NCBI RefSeq assembly: GCF_000522985.1
Contig: NZ_CP007128.1
Span: 1,534,220 to 1,598,219, forward strand
Direction: 5' to 3'
Source of the DNA: Gemmatirosa kalamazoonensis
Lineage (GTDB): Bacteria; Gemmatimonadota; Gemmatimonadetes; Gemmatimonadales; Gemmatimonadaceae
DNA length: 64,000 nucleotides
In this document: positions 57,430-64,000 of the stretch, one piece after another
Layout: every line of letters starts with the position of its first letter
How positions within the stretch are numbered: the stretch's first letter is position 1
Program-made: the position numbers and the translations under genes
The notes under the pieces: model-generated
Seen by the model: the letters and a program-made list of their open reading frames with translations, nothing else
The model's database searches: none
What the model was told of the DNA's origin: nothing

Positions 57430-58932
57430 GTGCGTCACGCTCCCCTCCTGCTCGCGCTCATGGCCCTCTCCACCGCCGGCGCGCAGGCGCCGTTAGGCCT
57501 CTTCGACGGCCACGGCGACGTCGGCACCGTGCGCACGCCGGGCACCGTGCGGTACGACCCGAGGACCGAGGAGTACGTGATCTCGGGCTCGGGGCAGAAC
57601 ATGTGGGCGGGGCGCGACGACTTCCACTTCGTGTGGAAGCGCATGACGGGGAACTTCATCCTCACGACCCGCGCGCGCTTCGTCGGCCGCGGCGTCGAGG
57701 CGCACCGCAAGATCGGATGGACGATCCGCCCGACGCTCGACGCCGACGGGCCCCACGTCACCGCCGCGCTGCACGGCAACGGGCTCGTGTCGTTACAGAC
57801 GCGGCGCACGCGCGGCGCGACCACCGAGCAGGTCGTGTCGCCCGACAGCCTGTCCGATCCCTCCGACGCCGTCGTACAGCTCGAGCGGCGCGACGGCGTG
57901 TATCTCATGTCGGTCGCGCGGTGGGGGGACACGCTCGTCACGACTCGGCTCGCCGACGTGTCGCTGCCCGACTCCGTGTACGTCGGCCTGTACGTGTGCG
58001 CGCACAACGACACCGTCGTCGAGCGGGCGCGCTTCTCGAACGTGCGCATCACGGTGCCGGCGTGGGCCGAGCTGCGGACGTATCGCGACTTCCTCGGCAG
58101 CCGCCTCGAGATCCTCGACGTCGGGTCGGGGAACGCGACGGTCATCCACACGTACGCGGGATCGTTCCAGGCGCCGAACTGGACGCACGACGGCAAGGCG
58201 CTCGTCTACGCGCAGGATGGGAAGCTCTATCGCTTCGACCTCGCGTCGCGCGCGCCGAGGGAGATCAACACCGCGTTCGCGAACAAGAACAACAACGACC
58301 ACGTGCTGTCGTTCGACGGGAAGCTGATGGGGATCAGCGACCAGAGTGCGCCCCCCGGGCAGTCGCTCGTCTACGTGGTGCCCGCGACGGGCGGCACGCC
58401 GCGGCGCGTGACGGAGCGCGGGCCGTCGTACTTCCACGGCTTCTCGCCGGACGGCAAGTGGATGGCGTTCACCGGACAGCGTGACGGCGTGTTCGACGTG
58501 TACAAGATCCCGACCGCCGGCGGCGCGGAGATCCGCCTGACGACCGCCGAGGGGCTCGACGACGGACCGGAGTACTCGCCCGACGGCCGGTACATCTACT
58601 TCAACTCGTCGCGCACGGGCCGCATGCAGATCTGGCGCATGAAGCCGGACGGCAGCGAGCAGACGCAGATCACCGACGACGGCTTCAACAACTGGTTCCC
58701 GCACGTGTCGCCGGACGGGAAGTGGATCGTGTACATCGCGTTCCCGCCGCCGCCGGAGGTGTCGGCGACCGACCATCCGTTCTACAAGCACGTCACGCTG
58801 CGGCTGATGCCGATCGCGGGCGGCAGGGCGCGCGTCATCGCGTACCTGTACGGCGGCCAGGGGACGATCAACGTCCCGTCGTGGTCGCCCGACGGGAAGC
58901 GGCTCGCGTTCGTCAGCAACACGAAGATGTGA
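57430..58932 (+). CDS. Secreted TolB-like propeller protein with N-terminal beta-sandwich
   Basis: A 500-residue exported protein starting at GTG 57430, which has GAGG six bases upstream and gives a signal peptide ending at TAGAQ. Residues 25-210 form a jelly-roll domain of the DUF1349 / concanavalin-like type (NMWAGRDDFHFVWKRM, IGWTIRPTLDADGPHV). Residues 225-500 have repeated WTHDG, FSPDG, YSPDG, VSPDG and WSPDG signatures of a six-bladed propeller. Such fusions are common near outer-membrane DUF5916 or SusD-like proteins, and the DUF5916 gene follows 63 bases downstream. Confidence 0.88.
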   Translation: MRHAPLLLALMALSTAGAQAPLGLFDGHGDVGTVRTPGTVRYDPRTEEYVISGSGQNMWAGRDDFHFVWKRMTGNFILTTRARFVGRGVEAHRKIGWTIRPTLDADGPHVTAALHGNGLVSLQTRRTRGATTEQVVSPDSLSDPSDAVVQLERRDGVYLMSVARWGDTLVTTRLADVSLPDSVYVGLYVCAHNDTVVERARFSNVRITVPAWAELRTYRDFLGSRLEILDVGSGNATVIHTYAGSFQAPNWTHDGKALVYAQDGKLYRFDLASRAPREINTAFANKNNNDHVLSFDGKLMGISDQSAPPGQSLVYVVPATGGTPRRVTERGPSYFHGFSPDGKWMAFTGQRDGVFDVYKIPTAGGAEIRLTTAEGLDDGPEYSPDGRYIYFNSSRTGRMQIWRMKPDGSEQTQITDDGFNNWFPHVSPDGKWIVYIAFPPPPEVSATDHPFYKHVTLRLMPIAGGRARVIAYLYGGQGTINVPSWSPDGKRLAFVSNTKM

Positions 58933-58995
58933 TGTGAAGCATTCAACCTTCGCGGCTCGTAGGGTGTCCCAGACGAGACCTCGCGGAGGGACGCC

Positions 58996-61536
58996 ATGCT
59001 CGTCGGGATGGCAGTACTGCTGCTCGCGCTCCAGGCTCAGCCACCGGTCGTGACGCCACCGACGGACTCGACGGCCGTGGCGGTCCGCGCCGCGGCGCCG
59101 CCGGAGATCGACGGCCGCGACGATGACCCGGTGTGGCGCGCGGCGCCGCCGATCACGGGCTTCCGCGAGTGGCGCCCGACGGAGGACAAGGCGCCGCGCT
59201 TCCGGACGGAGGCGAAGATCGCGTACGACGCCGCGAACCTGTACGTGCTCGTGCGGGCGTTCGACCCGCACCCGGACAGCATCATCAAGATCCTCGAGCG
59301 GCGCGACACGTTCACGGCGTCGGACATGGTGTGGCTGTTCGTCGACTCGTACCACGACCGCCGCACCGGCTACGAGTTCGGCGTCAACGCCGCGGGCGTG
59401 AAGATGGACCAGGCGATCTACGACGACGGCCGTGAGGACGGCGCGTGGGACGCGGTGTGGGACGTCGCGACGCGCGTCGACTCGTCGGGCTGGGTGGCGG
59501 AGTACCGCATCCCGCTGTCGCAGCTCCGCTACAGCACCCAGCGCACGCACACGTTCGGCATCACGATCGACCGCGACATCTACCGCTACGCCGAGCGCGT
59601 GTCGTGGCCGGTGATCCGGCAGTCGCGGACGGGGTTCGTGTCGCAGTTCGGCACGGTCACGGGGCTCGACGACCTCGAGGCACCGCGTCGGCTGGAGGCG
59701 ACGCCGTACGTGGTCACGCGCCAGGCGCCGCGCATCGTCGCGAACCGGTACGCGAGCCGCGCGAACGCGGACGTCGGCGGGGACTTCAAGTACCGCGTCG
59801 CGTCGAACCTCACGCTCGACGGGACGATCAACCCGGACTTCGGCCAGGTGGAGGCCGACCCCGCGGTGCTGAACCTCTCGGCGTACGAGTCGTTCTTCGA
59901 CGAGCGTCGCCCGTTCTTCGTGGCGGGGCGCGGTCTGTTCCGCTTCGACGTGAACTGCAGCGCGGTGAACTGCAGCAGCGAGGGGCTCTACTACAGCCGG
60001 CGCATCGGCCGCACGCCGCAGCTCGCGGGCGTCTACGGCGACACGGTGCCGCAGCAGCCGACGACGATCCTCGGCGCGGCGAAGCTGCTCGGCCGGTTCC
60101 CGCGCGGGCTCACGATCGGCGTGCTCGACGCGGTGACCCAGCGCGCGTCGAGCCCCGGCGACACGACCTACGAGCCGCGGACCAACTTCACCGTGGCGCG
60201 CGTGCAGCAGGACCTGCGGCACGGCGCGTCGGCGTTAGGCGCGATCGTCACCGCCGTGAACCGCGGCGCCGACCGGTGGGTGTCGCCGTACCTCGCGTCG
60301 GGCGCGTACGCCGTGGCGGTGGACGGGCGGCACCGGTTCCTGCGCGACCAGTACGAGGTGGGCGGGTCGCTCGACCGGAGCGAGGTGCGCGGAAGCCGGA
60401 CCGCCGTGGCGTCGCTGCAGACGAGCGCCGTGCACTATTACCAGCGCCCCGACGCCGACCTGCCGCTCGACACGACACGCACGTCGCTCGGCGGCGATGC
60501 GGAGGAGGTGCGGTTCGGCAAGGTGGGTGGGCAGCATCTCATGTTCGAGACATCGTACCAGCGGCGCTCGCCGGGGTTCGAGGTGAACGACCTCGGATAC
60601 CTGCGCCGCGCCGACCAGGCATCGTGGAACAACTGGGTCGGCTACTTCGACCGGCACCAGCGCAGGCTGTACAACAGCCTCCAGTGGAACAACAACTGGT
60701 GGCAGTACTGGACGGCGGCGGGGCTGCCGCTCGAGGCGGCGTACAACACGAACTTTCACGTCACGTTCCGCAACAACTGGGGCTGGCACATGGGCGGCAC
60801 GGTGGGCCAGCTCGGCGCCACGTACGACGACCGCGCGGCGCGCGGCGGGCCGGCGGTGCGGCAGGACGCGTACCTCGCTCCGTGGCTGTTCATGAACGGC
60901 GACGACCGCAAGTCGGTGGTGCCGTCGATGAGCGTGAACTACTTCCGCGGCAGCGGCGGGCGCCACACGTCGTGGAACCTGAGCCCGCAGCTGAACTACA
61001 AGATGCTCGGGCGGTTCAGCGCGGCGCTCTCGTTAGGCTACTCGCGCAACGTCGACGACGCGCAATGGTTCGGCAACTTCACCGACAGCGCGGGCGTCGC
61101 GCACTACACGTTCGCGCACCTCGACCAGACGACGCGCTCGGCCACGGTACGGCTGAACTACACGTTCGCGCCCAGCGTGTCGCTGCAGGTGTACGCGCAG
61201 CCGTTCATCTCGAAGGGGACGTACACCGACGTGCGGCAGCTCTCGGCCACGCCGCGCGCGGCATCGTACGCGTCGCGGTTCGCGCCGTACGGCGATGCGT
61301 CGGTCACCGCGGACCCGGGCGGGTTCGACTTCAAGCAGCTGCAGTCGAACGTGGTGTTCCGGTGGGAGTACCGGCCCGGGTCGACGCTGTTCGCGGTGTG
61401 GAACCAGGGGCGCCAGGGAAACACGCCGATGGACGGAAACGGGCCGGCCGACGCGGGCGGCGATCTGCGGGACCTGTTCCGGCTGCGGCCGGCGAACGTG
61501 TTCCTCGTGAAGGTGTCGTACTATCTCACGCGGTGA
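58996..61536 (+). CDS. DUF5916 outer-membrane protein
   Basis: An 846-residue exported protein. After a short signal (residues 1-15) comes a carbohydrate-binding family 9-like domain (about 30-220: PEIDGRDDDPVWRAAPPI, FRTEAKIAYDAANLYVLVR). The DUF5916 barrel follows, with FGQVEADPAVLNLSAYESFF, DERRPFFVAG, LYYSRRIGR and YTFAPSVSLQVYAQPF, ending in the aromatic strand VKVSYYLTR. This is a full-length family member; the barrel is thought to sit in the outer membrane and the CBM9-like domain to face outside. GGAGGG precedes the ATG. Substrate is unknown. Confidence 0.92.
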   Translation: MLVGMAVLLLALQAQPPVVTPPTDSTAVAVRAAAPPEIDGRDDDPVWRAAPPITGFREWRPTEDKAPRFRTEAKIAYDAANLYVLVRAFDPHPDSIIKILERRDTFTASDMVWLFVDSYHDRRTGYEFGVNAAGVKMDQAIYDDGREDGAWDAVWDVATRVDSSGWVAEYRIPLSQLRYSTQRTHTFGITIDRDIYRYAERVSWPVIRQSRTGFVSQFGTVTGLDDLEAPRRLEATPYVVTRQAPRIVANRYASRANADVGGDFKYRVASNLTLDGTINPDFGQVEADPAVLNLSAYESFFDERRPFFVAGRGLFRFDVNCSAVNCSSEGLYYSRRIGRTPQLAGVYGDTVPQQPTTILGAAKLLGRFPRGLTIGVLDAVTQRASSPGDTTYEPRTNFTVARVQQDLRHGASALGAIVTAVNRGADRWVSPYLASGAYAVAVDGRHRFLRDQYEVGGSLDRSEVRGSRTAVASLQTSAVHYYQRPDADLPLDTTRTSLGGDAEEVRFGKVGGQHLMFETSYQRRSPGFEVNDLGYLRRADQASWNNWVGYFDRHQRRLYNSLQWNNNWWQYWTAAGLPLEAAYNTNFHVTFRNNWGWHMGGTVGQLGATYDDRAARGGPAVRQDAYLAPWLFMNGDDRKSVVPSMSVNYFRGSGGRHTSWNLSPQLNYKMLGRFSAALSLGYSRNVDDAQWFGNFTDSAGVAHYTFAHLDQTTRSATVRLNYTFAPSVSLQVYAQPFISKGTYTDVRQLSATPRAASYASRFAPYGDASVTADPGGFDFKQLQSNVVFRWEYRPGSTLFAVWNQGRQGNTPMDGNGPADAGGDLRDLFRLRPANVFLVKVSYYLTR

Positions 61537-61549
61537 GGTGCGCTTCTCA

Positions 61550-61690
61550 TGGCTCCACGTACGTGTCGTTGTAGGACTAAAGAAGGACTGAAGGAGGACT
61601 GAAGAAGGACCGACAACGCTTTCTGTGTTTGGTCCTTCTTCAGTCTCTCTTCAGTCCTTCTTCAGTCCTCGAGAAACTCGTACGTGGAGC
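61550..61690. repeat. Hairpin of 12-bp GGACTGAAGAAG repeats, family D, copy D2
   Basis: Left arm: GGCTCCACGTACGTGTCGTT then GGACTAAAGAAG, GGACTGAAGGAG and GGACTGAAGAAG. Loop: CCGACAACGC..GTGTTTGG. Right arm: CCTTCTTCAGTCTCTCTTCAGTCC..TTCAGTCC, then ACTCGTACGTGGAGCC. It separates convergent genes. The terminal CTCCACGTACGAG-like word is shared with D1. Confidence 0.92.
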
Positions 61691-61704
61691 CCTGCACGGG
61701 CGGG

Positions 61705-64000
61705 TCACCGCAAGTCCGCGTAGTACCGCATGGAGCCGCCCGACGACCGGAAGCCGCTCTCGCGGAGCACGGCCGCCCAGCGCGACGCGGACGCGCTCTC
61801 GCCATCGACGGTCTCCACGACGACGTCGTGCCGCCGCCCGCGCTCGTTCGGCCGCGCCAACCGCGCGAGCAGCACCCGAATCGCCACGCGGACGTCGTCC
61901 TCCGACGCGTCGTCGCGCACGCGGAGCCGAGCACCGCGCCCCTCCGCGGTCACGACGATGCGGCCGCCGATGGTGACGAGCAGCGCGCCCGCGCCGCGCG
62001 GCCGCGCGAGCGGGTCGACGGCGACGTCGGGGCCCAGTGGGAGCGCGTACACGTTCGACGGGTCGGAGACGGAGAGCACCACCGGGTCGCTCGCCGGTGC
62101 GGTCGGTGTGTTCGGCTCGCGCAGCAGCTCCACCGCGTCGGGCAGGGCGAACTGCGCGCCGGCGAGCCCGGCGACGAAGTAGCCGCGCCGCACCTCGCCG
62201 CGGAACTCGAGCCGCTTCAGCTCGTGGTACACGTCCCGCCACGACACCGCCGGCCGCTCGCGCCGCCACCAGTCGCGGCTCACGACGCCGTAGCGCGCGA
62301 GCCACTGCCGCGCCACGAGCTCGGCACCCGAGGGACCGTCCTCCGTCTCGATGCCTAACGTGCCGGCGGTGTGCACGAGCGACCAGCGGCCGCCCCACCG
62401 CGCCGCCGCGTCGGGGCGGTCGGGGCGCTTCCACTTCGCGAGCGACCGCGGGCTCACGCGGCGCTGCACGACGGGGCGCGACCGCGTGAAGTCGGCGGGG
62501 AGCCACCGCGTGGGGTCCGGCTCGTCCGTGCGCCGCACGGGGAACACCGGCCGCCACCCCAGCACGTCGCGCAGCGCGTCGATCGTGTCGTTCGTCACGA
62601 GCCCCGCCGCCACGAGCTCGCGCAGCGCATCGCGCACGCGCTGCGGGCCGAGCCCCGACGCGGCCGCGAGGTCGAGCGTGAACGACGCACCCTCCGCCTT
62701 CAGCGCGTCGCGCACGCGCCGGGCCGCGTCGCTGAGCCGCGCGTCGTCGATCGGCGGCGCGAGCCAGAGGCGCCCCGTGCCGCGCTCGAAGAAGCGGAGT
62801 CGTCCCACCGACTGCCCGGGCGTCGTATCCGATGCCGGCGGCTCGGCGGCCCACGCCAGCCGACCGCTCGCGGCGAGCATGCCTAACGCGGTCGGATCGT
62901 ACGGCGTCACGCGCGCCGGCAGGTAGTCGCGCTCCCACGCCACGGCGGGGCGGCCGAGCCCGTAGAGCTGCGCGAGCGCGCGCGACGCGGCGTCGGCGCC
63001 GGTGAGCCGCGCCTCGGGCGCGACGTGCTGCCACCGCTGGAGGAACCACGCGAAGTCGACGACGGAGACCGCCTCGATCTGCTTGCGCGCCAGCGCGAGC
63101 TCGCGGCGCCGCGCCTGCTCCAGCAGCCGACGCGAGCACCAGCGCGCGGCCGCGCGATCGCTACCGAAGGAGCCGCGCACGAGGATGCCCGCGCGCTCCA
63201 TGTCCTCGAGGCGGCGCAGCACCCACGGCGCAGCGAAGTCGTACCGCGCGCGCACGCCGTCGACGCTCACCGGGCCGGCGAGCGCGACGAAGCGCGACAG
63301 GATCTCGCGCCGCGCGGCCTTCGGCTCGAGCACCGCCGCGCGCAACGGTTCGGGGACACGATCGGCGCCGCCCAAGGTCCCCGCCCCGAACGCGGCGGCA
63401 TATCGCGCATACGAGTCGACGAGGACGAAGCGCCGAGTCGACAGGAACGAGTCATCCTGTCCATCCTGTTCATCCTGTCGAAGATCTTGGACAGGATGAA
63501 CAGGAGGGACGGGATGCCTGTCCGTCTTGTCCGTCTTGTTCCCCGTCTCTCGTGTCGCTCCTGTCGGGATGTTCACGGGGATCAGGCGGCCGCTTCCTGT
63601 CAGCGCTTCCAGCGGGTCGCCGCGCGTCCACTCGGTCGGCGGCGCGACGCGCGCGCGCAGCTCGTCCTCCGTCAGATCGCCGGCGCGGTCGACGAGCACC
63701 GCCAGCTCGTCGGCGTCGCGCGCCTGGCGGCCCGGCGCCGTGCCGCGCCGCCGAGCGAGCACCTCGTCGAGCACCGCGAGCGTCGCCTCGTCGGCGCCCT
63801 TGCCGCCCATCAGCTCGTCGAGCAGCGCGCGGTCGAGCGACAGCAATGCCGCGCGAGCCTCGGCGCGCGGCGTGTCGTCGCCGTACATCCAGTCGATCAC
63901 GAACCCGAACTGCAGCGACGCGGCGAACGGCGACGGGCCCTCCGTCTTCACGACGCGGATCGAGACGTCGCCCGCAGCCAGCCGGCCCAGCACGTCGCGC
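61705..64000 (-). CDS. Lhr-like helicase C-terminal region, N-terminus outside window
   Basis: The 3' 765 or so codons of a large ATP-dependent helicase of the Lhr family; the frame is open to the window edge. What is visible are the DEAD/H-associated and winged-helix domains typical of Lhr: FAASLQFGFVIDWMYGDDTP, LDRALLDELMGG, LLEPKAARREILSRF-like (here VLEPKAARREILSRF), and a C-terminal beta domain (RWSLVHTAGTLG). The RecA-like helicase domains must lie beyond 64000. About 38 residues near 63449-63563 (NIPTGATRETGNKTDKTD and following) are encoded by a hairpin repeat (family H) in frame. Lhr proteins act in DNA crosslink repair. Confidence 0.85.
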   Translation of the reverse strand, partial: RDVLGRLAAGDVSIRVVKTEGPSPFAASLQFGFVIDWMYGDDTPRAEARAALLSLDRALLDELMGGKGADEATLAVLDEVLARRRGTAPGRQARDADELAVLVDRAGDLTEDELRARVAPPTEWTRGDPLEALTGSGRLIPVNIPTGATRETGNKTDKTDRHPVPPVHPVQDLRQDEQDGQDDSFLSTRRFVLVDSYARYAAAFGAGTLGGADRVPEPLRAAVLEPKAARREILSRFVALAGPVSVDGVRARYDFAAPWVLRRLEDMERAGILVRGSFGSDRAAARWCSRRLLEQARRRELALARKQIEAVSVVDFAWFLQRWQHVAPEARLTGADAASRALAQLYGLGRPAVAWERDYLPARVTPYDPTALGMLAASGRLAWAAEPPASDTTPGQSVGRLRFFERGTGRLWLAPPIDDARLSDAARRVRDALKAEGASFTLDLAAASGLGPQRVRDALRELVAAGLVTNDTIDALRDVLGWRPVFPVRRTDEPDPTRWLPADFTRSRPVVQRRVSPRSLAKWKRPDRPDAAARWGGRWSLVHTAGTLGIETEDGPSGAELVARQWLARYGVVSRDWWRRERPAVSWRDVYHELKRLEFRGEVRRGYFVAGLAGAQFALPDAVELLREPNTPTAPASDPVVLSVSDPSNVYALPLGPDVAVDPLARPRGAGALLVTIGGRIVVTAEGRGARLRVRDDASEDDVRVAIRVLLARLARPNERGRRHDVVVETVDGESASASRWAAVLRESGFRSSGGSMRYYADLR
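63451..63565. repeat. Hairpin of ATCCTGTTC repeats inside helicase gene, family H
   Basis: CATCCTGTCCATCCTGTTCA TCCTGTC on one side and GGACAGGATGAACAGGAGGG on the other, with a GAAGATCTT turn, then GTCCGTCTTGTCCGTCTTG. The unit is 9 bp. It is translated in frame as an Asp/Gln/Lys/Pro-rich insert. Confidence 0.85.

Larger units (their letters stand above)
304..62887. repeat. Dispersed heptamer GTTAGGC, about 48 copies
   Basis: Exact copies by my reading start, on either strand, at 304, 1953, 2496, 3414, 4864, 5476, 6237, 6774, 7042, 8076, 8712, 9528, 12262, 15890, 16924, 17835, 21092, 22114, 22912, 25207, 26563, 28115, 28690, 34690, 34945, 35161, 37548, 37700, 38120, 40086, 41650, 42604, 43603, 44126, 49315, 49952, 50323, 51282, 53785, 54370, 55311, 55977, 57145, 57492, 60234, 61032, 62353 and 62881. 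About 30 read GTTAGGC on the plus strand and 18 on the minus strand. Most are inside genes. Positions were read by eye and may be off by a base or miss a copy. Confidence 0.85.

Noticed and set aside
1-64000. tRNA, rRNA, insertion sequences or prophage genes
   Set aside because: I looked for transposase, integrase and structural-RNA patterns and saw none. A tRNA or small-RNA scan could not be run.

Overview
The window is a stretch of a very GC-rich bacterial chromosome. I judge GC to be about 70% by eye and have not computed it. It carries about 50 protein genes and no rRNA, tRNA, insertion sequence, prophage or CRISPR that I could recognise. The content points to a Gemmatimonadota-like soil bacterium, possibly Gemmatirosa: two ADOP-type ABC permeases, one with a PadR regulator; many secreted S9, M28, M1, M20 and amidohydrolase-type hydrolases; a DUF5916 outer-membrane protein; a LytS/LytTR pair; and many lipoproteins. 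The assignment is inference from gene content, not from a marker gene. Layout: 1-7 kb has a partial cytochrome c, a broken GxxExxY gene between two hairpin repeats, an ADOP permease, a DUF6174 lipoprotein and an amidohydrolase-MFS pair. 7-14 kb has a TolB-like lipoprotein and a multicopper oxidase with rearranged copper motifs on the minus strand, then a plus-strand ankyrin / LytS / LytTR operon. 14-24 kb has a DUF1624-type membrane acyltransferase, a serine hydrolase, a PadR-ADOP operon with a clear operator, a Tat-exported TldD with its TldE partner, a 56-residue membrane protein and an HXXEE protein. 24-34 kb has a dipeptidyl peptidase IV, gluconokinase, an ornithine-cyclodeaminase family enzyme, a ChrB C-terminal domain protein, a beta-barrel/secreted pair, two tandem unknown membrane paralogs, CutC and a lipoprotein whose signal region carries a repeat. 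34-50 kb has amidohydrolases, an AlkD-like protein, a histidine phosphatase, an M20 hydrolase, a PAS/GAF kinase, an M28-type carboxypeptidase, DinB, two tandem globins and an M1 peptidase. 50-64 kb has an M28 peptidase, an OmpR-type two-component pair, an APH-like kinase, a STAS protein, a lipoprotein, a TolB-like protein, a DUF5916 protein and the C-terminal part of an Lhr-like helicase. Two genome-scale signals stand out above the ordinary genes. First, the heptamer GTTAGGC occurs about 48 times (both strands), about one per 1.3 kb and roughly eight times a base-composition expectation. Inside genes it is written almost always as TTA-GGC (Leu-Gly) or CCT-AAC (Pro-Asn), using codons that are otherwise rare here. 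That suggests selection on the DNA word itself, as for uptake sequences, Chi, or HIP1. Second, the intergenic spaces are filled with long hairpins of at least eight sequence families (called A to H here). Several have arms built from short tandem repeats (8, 9, 12 or 15 bp). Copies of family A nest inside each other, two copies bracket the remnant of a GxxExxY (PD-(D/E)XK-type) gene, and two hairpins lie in frame inside coding sequence. Functional links: the hydrolase genes together suggest scavenging of peptides and small amides outside the cytoplasm, with MFS, ADOP and two-component systems as import, export and sensing partners. These links come from adjacency and family knowledge only.
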